Shown here: positions 8,065 through 18,019 of the stretch, piece after piece | How positions within the stretch are numbered: position 1 is the first letter of the stretch | Layout of the letters: every line of letters starts with the position of its first letter | Assembly: GCF_018760785.1 (NCBI RefSeq) | Contig: NZ_JAHHZO010000001.1 | Coordinates: 372,001-436,000 of the forward strand | Reading direction: 5' to 3' | Source: Rhizobium sp. CSW-27 | Lineage (GTDB): Bacteria > Pseudomonadota > Alphaproteobacteria > Rhizobiales > Rhizobiaceae | Length of the DNA: 64,000 nt | Notes under the pieces: model-generated | Database searches by the model: none | What the model saw: the letters and a program-made list of their open reading frames with translations, nothing else | Told to the model about the DNA's origin: nothing | Translations under genes and position numbers: made by a program

Positions 8065-8537
8065 CAGCGGAAAGCCTCCATGATCTTGCGCTCGAACCCG
8101 TCGCGGATGTCGCGCCGCGCCCCTTCGATGTCGGAGCAATCGACCGCGTGGACATACAGCGTGCGGCGGTCTTCCGACACGTCGACCGACAGCGTGCCGG
8201 GCGTCAGCGTGATGAGGTTGGCAAGCAGGGTGATCTCGAAATCGCGATCGACCGTCAGCGGAAAGGCGAAGATGCCGGGCCGCGCCTCAAGCTTCGGCCG
8301 GGTGACCAGCACCGCCACCTTCCAGGCCGACAGCGCCAGTTCCCTGAAGAACAGCAGCACCAGCGACAGGATGAGCCCGATGCGGCGCAGATAGCTGACA
8401 CCCTGTGCCTGCTCGCGCACCAGCCCGATGGCGAGCGCCGAGACGACGAAGCCGAACAGGAAGTTCAGGAAGGTGGCGCTGCCGCTGACCGCCACCCAGA
8501 CGACGGCAAACAGCACGTTCATGGAAAAGGCGGTCAT
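8064..8537 (-). CDS. mnhE: Mrp cation/proton antiporter subunit E
   Basis: 157 residues. An N-terminal pair of membrane helices is followed by a cytoplasmic domain containing the family pattern [14 protein letters not shown] and a C-terminal segment [25 protein letters not shown], which is typical of MnhE/PhaE. MrpE sits at the edge of the complex and is needed for assembly. The ATG overlaps the stop of subunit D by four bases (ATGA). Confidence 0.93.
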   Translation of the reverse strand: MTAFSMNVLFAVVWVAVSGSATFLNFLFGFVVSALAIGLVREQAQGVSYLRRIGLILSLVLLFFRELALSAWKVAVLVTRPKLEARPGIFAFPLTVDRDFEITLLANLITLTPGTLSVDVSEDRRTLYVHAVDCSDIEGARRDIRDGFERKIMEAFR

Positions 8538-10090
8538 TGCGCACCTCCCGTCGGGAAGACAGAGCCGATATAGGCCGAAGGATCAAGCAGCCCGCCAGCT
8601 GCCTGCTGCGACAGGGCCAGCGGCCATTCGGGAAACAGGCCGAAGCCGGTGATCAGCAGCACGAGCGCCAGGATCGGCCCGAAGGCGCGCCAGTCGAGCC
8701 GCGCCGGTACAGCCAGCGGCACCGCCGCCGGCCGCCAGTAGGCGAACAGGAAGACGCGGCCAAGCGCGATGGTGGAGAGGAAGCCGGACAGCAGGATGCT
8801 GCCGGCCAGCCACCAGGCGCCGATATCGAGCGAGGCCTTGACCAGCACGATCTTCGGCCAGAGGCCGGAAAAGGGCGGCAGGCCCGCCACCGCGAAGAAC
8901 AGCGCCAGAGACACGAAGGCAAAGCCCGGCTGGCGGGCATAGATGCCGCCGATCGACTGAAGCGTCCACTGGCCGGTCAGCGCCGCGGCACGGCCGATCA
9001 CCAGATAGAGCGCCGTCATGGCCAGGATCGAATGCAGCGCATAGAAGATCGCCCCGGACAGCCCCGCCACGCTGCCGATGGCGATGCCCGCCATCATGTT
9101 GCCGATGCCGGCGATCACCGCATAGCCGGCGAGACGGCGCAGGTCGTTCTGGGCGATCATCGAAAGCGCCGCCAGCACCATGGTCAGCGCCGCAACCACG
9201 GCCACCACCAGGCTGAGTTCCTCCGTCTGCAGCGGAAACAGCATCACCATCACCCGCAGCAGCGCATAGATGCCGATCTTGGTCAGCAAGCCGCCGAACA
9301 GCGCCGACACCGTGATGCGCGGCGTGTGATAGGAGGCCGGCAGCCAGAAATTCACAGGGAAGGCGGCGGCCTTCATGGCAAAGGCGAGGATGAACAGCGC
9401 CGAGAGCGTCATCAGCGGCGCACCGGAGGCGGAGCGCACCTTCAGCACCAGGTCGGCCATGTTGAGCGTGCCGAATACCGCATAGAGATAGCCGACGGCG
9501 ATCAGGAAGAAGGTGGTGCCGAGCAGGTTCAGCACCGCATATTTCATCGCCCCGTCGATCTGCTCGCGCTCGGAACCGAGGATCAGCAGGCCGAAGGAGG
9601 AGATCAGCAGCACCTCGAACCAGACATAGAGATTGAAGATATCGCCGGTCAGGAAGGCGCCGGACACGCCGGCCATCAGCAGCAGCAGGAAAGGGAAGAA
9701 GCCGTAGCGCAGGCCGCTGTCGCTGATATCCGACAGCGCGGCAACGGCCGCGGCCAGCGCCACCACCGCCGAGACCAGCGCCATCACCGCGCCGAACACG
9801 TCGACGGAGAAGGCGATGCCGAAGGGCGGCAGCCAGCGGCCCATCACCATGGTGACGGGGCCTTCGGCGAGCACCTTCCACAGCAGAAGGGCATCGATCA
9901 GCACCAGCAGCGCAAGGCCGGCAATCGCGATCGGCCCGTGCAGGCGGATGCGGTGGCGCAGCATCATCAAGACGGCGCCGAGGCCGATCATCAGCGCCGG
10001 CGGCAGCACCACCAGCCAGTCGGCAAGCGCGGTCGGCGTCATGACGAGCGCGGCGGAGAGATCGACGGGGGTCGAGGTCGTGGCGGCCAT
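8534..10090 (-). CDS. mnhD: Mrp cation/proton antiporter subunit D
   Basis: 518 residues with about 14 membrane helices, homologous to the proton-pumping NuoL/M/N subunits of complex I. The conserved glutamate of helix 5 is present in YVWFEVLLISSFGLLILGSE, and the lysine of the KAAAFPVNFWLPASYHTPRITVSALF helices is kept in its usual place. MrpD and MrpA are the two antiporter-like modules of the complex. A 12-base gap separates it from subunit C. Confidence 0.95.
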   Translation of the reverse strand: MAATTSTPVDLSAALVMTPTALADWLVVLPPALMIGLGAVLMMLRHRIRLHGPIAIAGLALLVLIDALLLWKVLAEGPVTMVMGRWLPPFGIAFSVDVFGAVMALVSAVVALAAAVAALSDISDSGLRYGFFPFLLLLMAGVSGAFLTGDIFNLYVWFEVLLISSFGLLILGSEREQIDGAMKYAVLNLLGTTFFLIAVGYLYAVFGTLNMADLVLKVRSASGAPLMTLSALFILAFAMKAAAFPVNFWLPASYHTPRITVSALFGGLLTKIGIYALLRVMVMLFPLQTEELSLVVAVVAALTMVLAALSMIAQNDLRRLAGYAVIAGIGNMMAGIAIGSVAGLSGAIFYALHSILAMTALYLVIGRAAALTGQWTLQSIGGIYARQPGFAFVSLALFFAVAGLPPFSGLWPKIVLVKASLDIGAWWLAGSILLSGFLSTIALGRVFLFAYWRPAAVPLAVPARLDWRAFGPILALVLLITGFGLFPEWPLALSQQAAGGLLDPSAYIGSVFPTGGAQ

Positions 10091-10102
10091 GGTCGTCCTT
10101 CC

Positions 10103-10480
10103 TCAGTAGCCAAGCGGCGGCATGGGGTCATCCTTCGGTTCGGCGAGCCGCATCTCGTCCGTGTTGTCCGTGCCGAGCTCCTGATAGGCGCGATAGGTCA
10201 GCACCAGCAGGAAGGCGAAGAAGGAGAAGGAAATGACGATGGCCGTCAGGATGAGCGCCTGCGGCAGGGGATTGGCGGTGCCCGGCGGCAGCGCATCGAG
10301 CCCCTTGCCGATGATCGGCGGCACTTCGCGCGTCAGCCGGCCACCGGTGAAGATCAACAGGTTCACCGCATTGCCGAGAATGGCGATGCCGAGCAGCATG
10401 CGCACCGAATGCTTCGACAGGATCAGATAGATGGCGGCGGCGAAGAAAGCACCGACGAGAACCGAAAGCAGCACTTCCAT
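10103..10480 (-). CDS. mnhC: Mrp cation/proton antiporter subunit C
   Basis: 125 residues with three helices, homologous to NuoK. The pattern YLILSKHSVRMLLGIAILGN and the later LPQALILTAIVISFSFFAF are diagnostic of MnhC. The start ATG at 10480 shares a base with the stop of subunit B (TGATG). An upstream in-frame extension lies wholly inside the subunit B gene and is ignored. Confidence 0.94.
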   Translation of the reverse strand: MEVLLSVLVGAFFAAAIYLILSKHSVRMLLGIAILGNAVNLLIFTGGRLTREVPPIIGKGLDALPPGTANPLPQALILTAIVISFSFFAFLLVLTYRAYQELGTDNTDEMRLAEPKDDPMPPLGY

Positions 10481-10899
10481 CAGTCGCTCTCCTTCTCTTC
10501 CAGAGCAAGCGCGATCGAGGTGATCGCACCGACGACGACCAGATAGACGCCGATATCGAAGGTCATCACGCTGGACAGCGGCACCTCGACGCCGAAGAGG
10601 TGCGGATAGATCCAAAGCCCGGTCATGAACGGCACGCCCAGAAGGACGGAGACGAGGCCGGAGACGGTGGAGAGCAGCAGCCCGAAGCCGGCAATCGACA
10701 TGGGATGAAAGCGGATCGCCCGGCGCACCGCGGCCACGCCATAGGCAATGCCGTAGATGGCGAAGGCGGATGCCGCGATCAGCCCGCCGATGAAGCCGCC
10801 GCCCGGTTCGTTATGGCCGCGCAGCAGCACGAACACCGAAAAGAGGATCATCAGCGCCGTGAGGAAGGGCGCGACCGTGCGGAAGATCAGCGTGTTCAT
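10480..10899 (-). CDS. mnhB: Mrp cation/proton antiporter subunit B
   Basis: 139 residues with four helices and the hallmark [20 protein letters not shown]. Many proteobacterial Mrp operons (group 2) fuse this subunit onto MrpA; here it is a separate gene, so this is a seven-gene, group-1-type operon. The ATG overlaps the stop of subunit A by four bases. Confidence 0.94.
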   Translation of the reverse strand: MNTLIFRTVAPFLTALMILFSVFVLLRGHNEPGGGFIGGLIAASAFAIYGIAYGVAAVRRAIRFHPMSIAGFGLLLSTVSGLVSVLLGVPFMTGLWIYPHLFGVEVPLSSVMTFDIGVYLVVVGAITSIALALEEKESD

Positions 10900-13259
10900 G
10901 ACTTGCCTCCTGCGCGGCTCGCATCCGCCGCGTCCGGATCATTGTCGGCCGGGCGCAGCGTGCTGCCGGCCCGGATCCGGATCAGCGCCAGAATGGCAAG
11001 GCCGGTGATCATCACCACGGCAATCTCGCCCAGTGTATCGGTGCCGCGGAAATCGACGATGATGACGTTCACCACATTGGCGCCATGCGCGATGGCCTTG
11101 GAATAGGCGTTGAAGAATTCGGTCAGGCGGTTGTCGAACACGCCCTCGGTCGATTTCAACAGCAGCAGCATGAAGCCGAGGCCGCAGGCAATCGCGATCG
11201 TCGCGTCGAACAGCATCTGGCCGATGGGGCGATGGTCGGAGGGCGACAGCCTCAGCCGCGTCATGGCGAGCGCCAGGATGACCACCGACAGCGTTTCCAC
11301 CATGAACTGGGTGAAGGAGAGGTCCGGCGCGCCGAACAGCAGGAAGATCACGGCAACCGCAAAACCCTGGATGCCGAGCGAGACGATGGCCGACAGCCGG
11401 TTGCTGGCCCTCAGCACCGCCACCAGCCCCGACAGGGCGATGAGGAAAAAGGCCCATTCATGGATCATCACCCCGGATGGCAAGAGCGGCGCGCCCGGCC
11501 ATTCGCCATAGACGAAGGGAGGCACCAGAAGGGTGAGCGCCAGAAGGATGAAGGTGGCGGTGACATAGATCTCCAGCCGGCCCGGCTGGATGATGCGCGT
11601 CACCCGCACGGACAGACGGACGAGGCCGGCAATGGCCGCATCGAAACCGCGGTCCGGCCCCGGCCCGATCGCCTCGAGCAGCCGAGACATCAGTGTGCGG
11701 ATGCGGCCGATCTGCAGATAGAACAACACGCCGAGCCCGACGGTTATGAGCGACAGCAGCAGCGGAATGCCGAGATGCGGTATGGTGGAAATGGTGACTG
11801 TGGTCGGCGCTCCTTCGACGGCGCTGGCCATCGGCGAGGAGATGAAGCGGTGCACCGGCCCCGACACAAGGCCCGCGGCAAGCCCGAGCACGGCCAGAAC
11901 CACCGGCCCCAGCCACAGCAGCACCGGCCCCTCATGCGCGTGCTTCGGCGTTTCCACCGGCCGCCCCAGGAAGGGCTTCAGCGCCACCGCGAAGGCGAGC
12001 GCGAACATCAGCCCGTTGCCGAGCATTGCCACGCCGGCAAACAGCATGGAGCGCAGATCGCCCCCGGCCAGCGCATAATAGATTTCCTCCTTGGCGAGAA
12101 AGCCGAGGAAGAGCGGCAGGCCGCCCATGGAGAGCGCTGCAAGCAGGGCTGCCGCGAAGGTGATCGGCATGGCGCGGGCAAGCCCGCCGAGACGGGTCAC
12201 GTCACGCGTTCCCGCCTCGTGGTCGATGATGCCGGCCACCATGAACAGCGCGCCCTTGAACAGCGAATGCGCCACCAGATAGAGCACCGCCGCCTCCACC
12301 GCATGCGGCGTGTCGAAGCCGGTCAGCATCACCAGCAGGCCGAGCGAGGCCATGGTGGTATAGGCCAGCATCAGCTTGAGATCCGTCTGGCGCATGCCGA
12401 GGAATGTGCCGGCAATCAGCGTTATGCCGCCGAAGAAGGGCAGCAGGATCTCCCAGGCCGGCATGTCGCCCAGCACCGGGTTGAGGCGCATCAGCAGATA
12501 GACGCCGGCCTTCACCATGGTGGCCGAGTGCAGATAGGCCGAGACCGGGGTCGGCGCCTCCATGGCGTTCGGCAGCCAGGCATGGAAGGGAAACTGCGCC
12601 GACTTGGTGAAGCAGCCGCCGAGGATGAGGAGGAGTGCGGCCAGATAGAAGGGGCTCTGGCGCACCAGTTCGCCCTGATGCACGACCAGCGACAACTGCG
12701 TCATGCCGGTGATGTTCCACAGGAAGATCAGCCCGGCCAGCAGCAGCAGGCCGCCGCCGCCGGTGATGACCAGCGCCTGCAGCGCCGCGCGACGGGCCGC
12801 TGCCCGCTCGTGGTCGAAGCCGATCAGCAGGAAGGAGGTGATCGAGGTCAGCTCCCAGTAGACGAACAGCATCAGGAAACTGTCGGACACCACCACACCC
12901 AGCATGGCGCCCATGAACAGCAGGATGAAGGCGAAGAAGCGTCCCTGCTGCGGATGGCCCTTCATGTAGCCGCCGGCATAGAGCACGATCAGCGTGCCGA
13001 TGCCGGTGATCAGCAGGGCAAAGGTCAGCGACAGTCCGTCGATGAACCAGGAGAAGGAAAGATTGAAGCTGGGCGCCCAGGCATAACCGCCCGTCACCAC
13101 CTCCCCGGCGGCGATTTCGGGCAGATAACCCAGAAAGTAAAGGCAAGAAAAGGCAGGGGCGAGCGCCAGAATCCAGGCGGCCCGGTGCCCAAGAAATCGC
13201 GTCAGGGAAGGAGCAGCCAGTGCCGCCATGAATGGCAGGAACAAACATACCAAGGTCAT
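10896..13259 (-). CDS. mnhA: Mrp cation/proton antiporter subunit A
   Basis: 787 residues, the largest subunit and first gene of the operon. Residues ~1-480 form the NuoL-like antiporter module, with Glu in [17 protein letters not shown] and the block [20 protein letters not shown]; residues ~600-787 carry the MrpA-specific C-terminal region ([34 protein letters not shown]). ATG 13259 ([10 protein letters not shown]) is chosen because similarity starts there. The operon promoter should lie in 13260-13451, facing msrB. Confidence 0.95.
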   Translation of the reverse strand: MTLVCLFLPFMAALAAPSLTRFLGHRAAWILALAPAFSCLYFLGYLPEIAAGEVVTGGYAWAPSFNLSFSWFIDGLSLTFALLITGIGTLIVLYAGGYMKGHPQQGRFFAFILLFMGAMLGVVVSDSFLMLFVYWELTSITSFLLIGFDHERAAARRAALQALVITGGGGLLLLAGLIFLWNITGMTQLSLVVHQGELVRQSPFYLAALLLILGGCFTKSAQFPFHAWLPNAMEAPTPVSAYLHSATMVKAGVYLLMRLNPVLGDMPAWEILLPFFGGITLIAGTFLGMRQTDLKLMLAYTTMASLGLLVMLTGFDTPHAVEAAVLYLVAHSLFKGALFMVAGIIDHEAGTRDVTRLGGLARAMPITFAAALLAALSMGGLPLFLGFLAKEEIYYALAGGDLRSMLFAGVAMLGNGLMFALAFAVALKPFLGRPVETPKHAHEGPVLLWLGPVVLAVLGLAAGLVSGPVHRFISSPMASAVEGAPTTVTISTIPHLGIPLLLSLITVGLGVLFYLQIGRIRTLMSRLLEAIGPGPDRGFDAAIAGLVRLSVRVTRIIQPGRLEIYVTATFILLALTLLVPPFVYGEWPGAPLLPSGVMIHEWAFFLIALSGLVAVLRASNRLSAIVSLGIQGFAVAVIFLLFGAPDLSFTQFMVETLSVVILALAMTRLRLSPSDHRPIGQMLFDATIAIACGLGFMLLLLKSTEGVFDNRLTEFFNAYSKAIAHGANVVNVIIVDFRGTDTLGEIAVVMITGLAILALIRIRAGSTLRPADNDPDAADASRAGGKS

Positions 13260-13451
13260 TGCGGCGATATCACCCTCCTGCCAGCGCGTCGAAATTCGTG
13301 TGAAGTCTCCACCCCCCGGCCGAGACAAGCCAGCCCTACTTAAGGCATGGTTTTCCACCTCTCAATGTTTTTAGAGGAAAAATCGCCGCCCAAGCCGCCT
13401 TTATGACCCGGATGTGAACACCTATCTACCGTTGGAACACAGGAGACGCCA

Positions 13452-13859
13452 ATGCAAGACCAGATCAAGCCGAAGCTGCAGAAGACGGATGCCGAGTGGC
13501 GCGAACAGTTGACGGGCGAGCAATACCGCATCCTGCGCGAACACGGCACAGAGCGTGCCTTCACCGGTCCATACTGGAACAGCAAGGAGAAGGGTCTCTA
13601 CCGCTGCGCGGGCTGCAACGAGCCGCTGTTCGTCTCCGACACCAAGTTCGATTCCGGCTGCGGCTGGCCGAGCTATTTCGCCCCGGTGCGCGCGGATGCG
13701 GTGGTGGAACTGCGCGACACCTCGCACGGCATGGTGCGCACGGAGATCCGCTGCGCCACCTGCGACGGGCATCTCGGCCATGTCTTTCCCGACGGCCCGA
13801 AGCCGACCGGGCTGCGCTACTGCATCAACGGCCATGCCATGGTGTTCGAGGCGATCTAG
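13452..13859 (+). CDS. msrB: Peptide-methionine (R)-S-oxide reductase MsrB
   Basis: 135 residues. MsrB repairs oxidised methionine (R-sulfoxide form) in proteins using thioredoxin. Two CxxC pairs bind structural zinc (C52/C55 and C101/C104), the resolving cysteine is C70 in DSGCGWPSY, and the catalytic cysteine is C124 in LRYCING. The usual RYCINSASL is changed after the Asn to GHAMVFEAI, a common variant. AGGAG lies eight bases before the ATG. It is divergent from the Mrp operon across 190 bases. Confidence 0.96.
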   Translation: MQDQIKPKLQKTDAEWREQLTGEQYRILREHGTERAFTGPYWNSKEKGLYRCAGCNEPLFVSDTKFDSGCGWPSYFAPVRADAVVELRDTSHGMVRTEIRCATCDGHLGHVFPDGPKPTGLRYCINGHAMVFEAI

Positions 13860-14131
13860 CGGATCGACGCCGCAGCCCCAAGCCGCATATCGCCCGACGG
13901 CCTATCCTGACGGATCCGCTGCGGGCCGCGCCGGCAGGATCCGGCGGGAACGCATCAGGGTGCCGGTGGGCTGCGCCGGCAACCGCCCGGCCAGACAGGC
14001 GAGGTCGACAAGGGCGCCGCCGCCGCGGTGCGTGGCGGACCACCGGGACGAGACAGTTTGACCGCGGCCGAAGCATCCCCTGGCGGGAAGAGGATAGGTT
14101 CCGGACAAGACCGACAGGAACCGACAGCCCG

Positions 14132-15040
14132 ATGCCCGAGAAAACCTCCCTTGCCCGCGAACTCCTTCTGCTTCTGCTGCTCGCCACCTGCTGGGGATCG
14201 GCCTATACCTTCATCAAGGTGGGCATCGAGACGATCCCGCCGGTCACGCTGATTGCCGCGCGCACCCTGATTGCCGGCGGGCTGCTGCTCGTGATCCTGC
14301 GGCTGCGCGGGCTTCGCATGCCGCGGGACCGTACCGTCTGGCGCCGCTTCCTGGTGCAGGCCTGCCTCAACAGCGCTGTCCCCTTCACGCTGATCGCCTG
14401 GGCGGAACAGAGCGTCGATGCGGGACTTGCCGTCATTCTCAATTCGCTGACGCCGGTCGTCACCTTCCTCATCACGGCGCTCGTCACCCGGCACGAAGCG
14501 GTATCCGGCCGCAAGCTTCTGGGTGTCGTGGCCGGACTGACGGGCGCGAGCCTGATCATCGGCGTCGGTGCCCTGGATGGGCTGGGACGCGATGTGGTGG
14601 CACAGTTCGCCGTGGTGGCCGCCACCGTCTGCTATGCCTGCGCGGCCATCTACGGCAAGAATTTCAAGGGCCTCGATCCGATGATGCCGGCGGCGGGGTC
14701 GCTGGTCTGCGGTGCCGTTCTGCTCTTTCCCGCAAGCCTCGTCCTCGATCATCCCTGGACGCTGAGCCCGTCGCTGCCGTCGCTCGTGGCCCTGCTGGCG
14801 CTGTCGGCCTTCTCCACCTCGCTAGCCTTCGTCATCTATTTCCGGCTTGTGCAGACGCTCGGTTCGGTCGCCACCACCTCGCAGGCCTATCTGCGCGTGC
14901 CGATCGGCGTGGCGATCGGCGCCATCTTTCTCGGCGAGCGGCTGTCGCTGACCGCCTGGATCGGGCTTGCCTTCGTGATGATCGGCGTGATCGCCATGAC
15001 GCTGCCCGCCCGTCGTGTCTCGCCTCAGAGCTCACCATAA
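14132..15040 (+). CDS. EamA/DMT family transporter
   Basis: 302 residues with ten predicted membrane helices in two EamA repeats; each repeat has the usual opening (LLLLLLATCWGSAYTFIKVG at residue ~9, and the second copy after residue ~150). DMT transporters of this size usually export amino acids or other small metabolites across the inner membrane, but the substrate cannot be told. ATG 14132 lies well inside a longer open frame whose upstream part overlaps msrB out of phase and is not coding. It converges with a LysR gene. Confidence 0.88.
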   Translation: MPEKTSLARELLLLLLLATCWGSAYTFIKVGIETIPPVTLIAARTLIAGGLLLVILRLRGLRMPRDRTVWRRFLVQACLNSAVPFTLIAWAEQSVDAGLAVILNSLTPVVTFLITALVTRHEAVSGRKLLGVVAGLTGASLIIGVGALDGLGRDVVAQFAVVAATVCYACAAIYGKNFKGLDPMMPAAGSLVCGAVLLFPASLVLDHPWTLSPSLPSLVALLALSAFSTSLAFVIYFRLVQTLGSVATTSQAYLRVPIGVAIGAIFLGERLSLTAWIGLAFVMIGVIAMTLPARRVSPQSSP

Positions 15041-15093
15041 ACAAGGGGATCCGGCCTTCCCCTGCGGACGGACGAAGACCGGGAAAGCTGGCA

Positions 15094-15122
15094 TCTGCCC
15101 GGTTCAAGTTGAACCCGGCAGA
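15094..15122. terminator. Convergent terminator-like palindrome
   Basis: A 14-bp inverted repeat with one mismatch and a single central base (TCTGCCCGGTTCAA / TTGAACCCGGCAGA) spans the last codons and stop of the LysR gene, in the gap to the convergent EamA gene. It probably stops transcription from both sides, although no T-run follows it. Confidence 0.5.
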
Positions 15123-16006
15123 TTGCCGGCGACATCGCCCTCGCGCAGCAGCCGGCCTAAAATGGCGGCGGGATGTTCGCCGTGCAGATCCTCGCGCGCC
15201 ATGCACAGGCCATGCAGAACCGGGCGCATCTGGCCGATGCCGATGGGCAGGCTGCGCAGCGTGCCGCGCTCCAGATCCTCGCGGATCGCATCGAGCGGCA
15301 GCCAGCCGAAACAGAGCCCGTTGCGCACCGCGTCGATGGCCGAGTCCATCGTGTTCATCCGCCAGATGCGCCCCTGCGGCGACACGTCCCCGCCATTCGC
15401 TTCCAGCCCGCGCACCTCCACGCACGGAAAGCGGGCAAGTGCCGCCTGCCGCAGGCCCGATGGCAAGGCATGCAGCGGATGCTGCGCATGGGCGACCGCG
15501 ATCAGGTCGACATGGGATATGATATCGACCCGGCGCTGGCCGGGGGCGGCGACGAGGACCCCGACATCATAGGCATCCGCGTGCGTATCCTCGATCGTCC
15601 AGCGGACGGTCTCCGTCAGATGCACTTCCGCATCCGGACAGCGGACGGAAAAGGCGCTCAGGGCGGCGAACAGGCGCCGGCGGGAAAACAGCGTATCCAC
15701 CAGAAGGCGCACCGCGACTGCCCCGCCCTTCTCCAGACGCTTGCCGAGCCGCTCCACCCGCATCAGGTCGTCCAGCAGCGGCGTCACCTCTGCCAGCAGC
15801 ATGGCGCCTGCTTCGGTAAGCGCCGCCCGCCGGCCCTGGATCGACAGAAGCTCGACGCCCACCGCCTCGTGAAGGCGGGCCACCGCATAGCTGACGGAGG
15901 ACTGGCTGCGGTTGAGCCGCTCCGCCGCCGCGGCAAAACTGCCCTCTTCGACAATGGCGCGCAGCACGCCCCAGTGTTCGAGGCTGGAGCGGGGAAGCAG
16001 GGACAT
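15104..16006 (-). CDS. LysR family regulator, probably of padC
   Basis: 300 residues. The N-terminal winged HTH (LEHWGVLRAIVEEGSFAAAA, then RLNRSQSSVSYAVARLHEAV) and a C-terminal periplasmic-binding-like effector domain fit the LysR family. It is transcribed away from the phenolic acid decarboxylase gene across 119 bases, the normal arrangement for a LysR activator and its target, so phenolic acids (ferulate, p-coumarate) are likely co-inducers. ATG 16006 has GGAGG seven bases upstream; a longer in-frame version would run into the shared promoter. Confidence 0.88.
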   Translation of the reverse strand: MSLLPRSSLEHWGVLRAIVEEGSFAAAAERLNRSQSSVSYAVARLHEAVGVELLSIQGRRAALTEAGAMLLAEVTPLLDDLMRVERLGKRLEKGGAVAVRLLVDTLFSRRRLFAALSAFSVRCPDAEVHLTETVRWTIEDTHADAYDVGVLVAAPGQRRVDIISHVDLIAVAHAQHPLHALPSGLRQAALARFPCVEVRGLEANGGDVSPQGRIWRMNTMDSAIDAVRNGLCFGWLPLDAIREDLERGTLRSLPIGIGQMRPVLHGLCMAREDLHGEHPAAILGRLLREGDVAGNLPGST

Positions 16007-16027
16007 GCGGCCCTCCCGGACAAAGAT

Positions 16028-16110
16028 CAATCGGATAATTAGATTAATTACACCCAACTTCAGGTCTGGAACAAGCGAAACGCTACGATAACATGCCAAA
16101 TATCCGATCA
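16028..16110. promoter_or_regulatory. LysR-padC intergenic dyads
   Basis: The divergent promoter region contains ATCGGAT at 16030-16036 and its inverted copy ATCCGAT at 16102-16108, 65 bases apart, and between them the AT-rich element TAATTAGATTAATTA at 16037-16051. Paired sites like these suit a LysR tetramer that bends DNA between a repression and an activation site. Confidence 0.4.
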
Positions 16111-16125
16111 AACAAGGAGTTTCCC

Positions 16126-16644
16126 ATGTCCGACCCCTTTGAATCCACCAAGCCCGAAGAGCTGACGGCCTTCATCGGCAAGCACTTCATCTACACCTAT
16201 GAAAACGGCTGGCAGTACGAAATGTACATCAAGAACGACCGTACCATCGATTACCGCATTCACGGCGGCATGGTGGGCGGGCGCTGGGTGCGCGACCAGA
16301 TCGCCCATATCGTGCGGCTTTCGCCGGACGTCTTCAAGATCTCCTGGGACGAACCGACAGGAACCACGGTCAGCGTCGCCGTCAACCTGGCGAGCCGCCG
16401 CCTGCATGGCGTGATCTTCTTCCCCGCCTGGATCGCCGCCGATCCGATCAGGACGGTCTGCTTCCAGAACGAGCATCTGGATCAGATGCGTGCGTTTCGC
16501 GATGCAGGCCCGACCTATCCGAAGCTCGTGATCGACGAGTTCGCCGACATCACCTATCTGGAAGATTGCGCCGCCAATGACGAGACCATCATTGCCTGCG
16601 CCCCCGACAGGCTGCCGCAAGGCTATGCCTCCCGCCGCAACTGA
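16126..16644 (+). CDS. padC: Phenolic acid decarboxylase
   Basis: 172 residues. The enzyme decarboxylates p-coumaric, ferulic and caffeic acids to vinyl phenols without a cofactor, a plant-phenolic detoxification. The whole family core is present ([47 protein letters not shown]). With a 12-residue offset the catalytic set of the Bacillus subtilis enzyme is intact: Tyr23, Tyr25, Arg53 and Glu76. AAGGAG precedes ATG 16126. Divergent LysR regulator upstream. A soil or plant-associated lifestyle is consistent with this gene. Confidence 0.95.
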   Translation: MSDPFESTKPEELTAFIGKHFIYTYENGWQYEMYIKNDRTIDYRIHGGMVGGRWVRDQIAHIVRLSPDVFKISWDEPTGTTVSVAVNLASRRLHGVIFFPAWIAADPIRTVCFQNEHLDQMRAFRDAGPTYPKLVIDEFADITYLEDCAANDETIIACAPDRLPQGYASRRN

Positions 16645-16781
16645 TCCGGTTGTCACAGGCATTCCTCACCGCGCCGCCACGGCCTTCGACGACAGACCAC
16701 GGATCGGATAGAAGATCATGCCTCGTGGCGAGATAGGCCAGAGGTGCATCAGAAGCGACGGGAGAGGCCCTCCCGTCGCCG

Positions 16782-17294
16782 TCACTGCGCCCCGCTCACC
16801 TGCAGTTCCAGGCAGGCGAGATCCAGCCAGCGGCCGAACTTGATGCCGACTTCGCGGTGAATGCCGACAAGGCGAAAGCCAAGCCCCTCATGCAGACGCA
16901 GGGAGGCGGCATTGCCAGCCTCGACGCAGGCGATCATCACATGGATATTGCCGGCCCTTGCCCGTTCCACCAGGCGGCGCATCAGCGTGCGGCCGATGCC
17001 GCCGCCCCGCTGGTCGCGCCGCACATAGACGGAATGCTCCACCGTGTGGCGGAACCCTTCGAAGGCGCGCCAGTCGCCATAGGAGGCATAGCCGGCCACC
17101 CGGCCATCGACATCGGCCACCAGCACCGGAAAGCCGCGCGCCTGACGGGCGGCAAACCAGTCGCGGCGATTGGCGAGATCGACCAGATTGTCGTTCCAGA
17201 TCGCGGTGGTATGGGCAACCGCGTCATTATAGATCTCGAGGATGGCGGGAAGATCCGCGTCCGTTGCGTCGCGGATCAGCGGTTCGGTCGGCAT
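16782..17294 (-). CDS. GNAT acetyltransferase, phosphinothricin/methionine-sulfoximine type
   Basis: 170 residues. The acetyl-CoA-binding motif A is VRRDQRGGGIGRTLMRRL near residues 92-110, and the flanking pieces (LEIYNDAV, VAGYASYGDWRAFEGFRHTVEHSVYV, CVEAGNAASLRLHEGLGF) match the phosphinothricin / methionine sulfoximine N-acetyltransferase branch (Pat/Bar/YncA). Members acetylate glutamine-analogue toxins or other amino-acid-like amines. It stands alone between padC and a SnoaL-like gene. Confidence 0.88.
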   Translation of the reverse strand: MPTEPLIRDATDADLPAILEIYNDAVAHTTAIWNDNLVDLANRRDWFAARQARGFPVLVADVDGRVAGYASYGDWRAFEGFRHTVEHSVYVRRDQRGGGIGRTLMRRLVERARAGNIHVMIACVEAGNAASLRLHEGLGFRLVGIHREVGIKFGRWLDLACLELQVSGAQ

Positions 17295-17423
17295 GGGCGT
17301 CGTCCACTATAATTTACAACTTGTCTCTGATAGCAGACTCCATTGTCGAACGTCCAGTGGCGCGGCAGCCGCGGGCGACCTTACGCCAGTTGGCAAACCA
17401 AGGTCCCTCCCCGCCGGTCGCGC

Positions 17424-17891
17424 TCAGGAATAGCCGCCCTGGGCACGCTGTTCGGCCATTTCCTCCTGCGCCCGGTCCAGCTCGCTCTCACCGGCCCTAT
17501 CATCGGCCGTGCCGCCGGCGGCGGACTGCAGCGACGGGATCCGGGCCGGATCGAAATAGCTGCGCAGCGCGGCAATCTGCCCGTCCTTCTCCTCCAGCAC
17601 GGTAACGCCGCCATAGGAAAAGGGCTTGCCGCCGATCATGCCGCGGCTTTCCCATTCGAGAAACGAGATGTTGCCCTGGCTTGCCGTCTGGCGGAATTCG
17701 GAGGCGACGTCCTTGAAGCTTGCGCGATAATCGCGCCAGAAGCGCGCCGGCCCGTCGCTGCCCGCCTCGCGGCTCAGCACCGGGTTGGAAACGGTCGCAT
17801 CATCGCGGAACAGGGAGAGAATGGCCTCCACCTCGCCGGCCTGTTCCAGCTTGCGAAGCGCCTCGACGAAATCCCGTGCAAGTGTCGACAT
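17424..17891 (-). CDS. SnoaL/NTF2-like family protein
   Basis: 155 residues. The cone-shaped NTF2 fold is suggested by the opening FVEALRKLEQAGEVEAILSL, the strand pattern DDATVSNPV and the end GQIAALRSYFDPARI. The last ~30 residues are charged and rich in Gln/Glu and look disordered. Such proteins bind small molecules or are minor enzymes; neighbours give no hint. Function unknown. Confidence 0.72.
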   Translation of the reverse strand: MSTLARDFVEALRKLEQAGEVEAILSLFRDDATVSNPVLSREAGSDGPARFWRDYRASFKDVASEFRQTASQGNISFLEWESRGMIGGKPFSYGGVTVLEEKDGQIAALRSYFDPARIPSLQSAAGGTADDRAGESELDRAQEEMAEQRAQGGYS

Positions 17892-18019
17892 GGTTTTTCC
17901 TTCCTGATCGGATTGTGCTCAGGCACCAACCCGCGGAAGGCCATGCGGTTCCCTGGCCGGACGGCGACCGCCGCAAGCAAGGAGAAGAACGCCGCGCCCG
18001 AAAAGCCCGGCGCACGGCT

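Noticed and set aside
8537..10546. Long open frame of 669 codons on the plus strand
   Set aside because: It is antisense to mnhD and mnhC, rich in His, Gln and Arg as expected from reverse reading of GC-rich membrane protein genes.
11085..13343. 752-codon plus-strand open frame
   Set aside because: Antisense shadow of mnhA; composition dominated by Gln, Arg, His with no domain.
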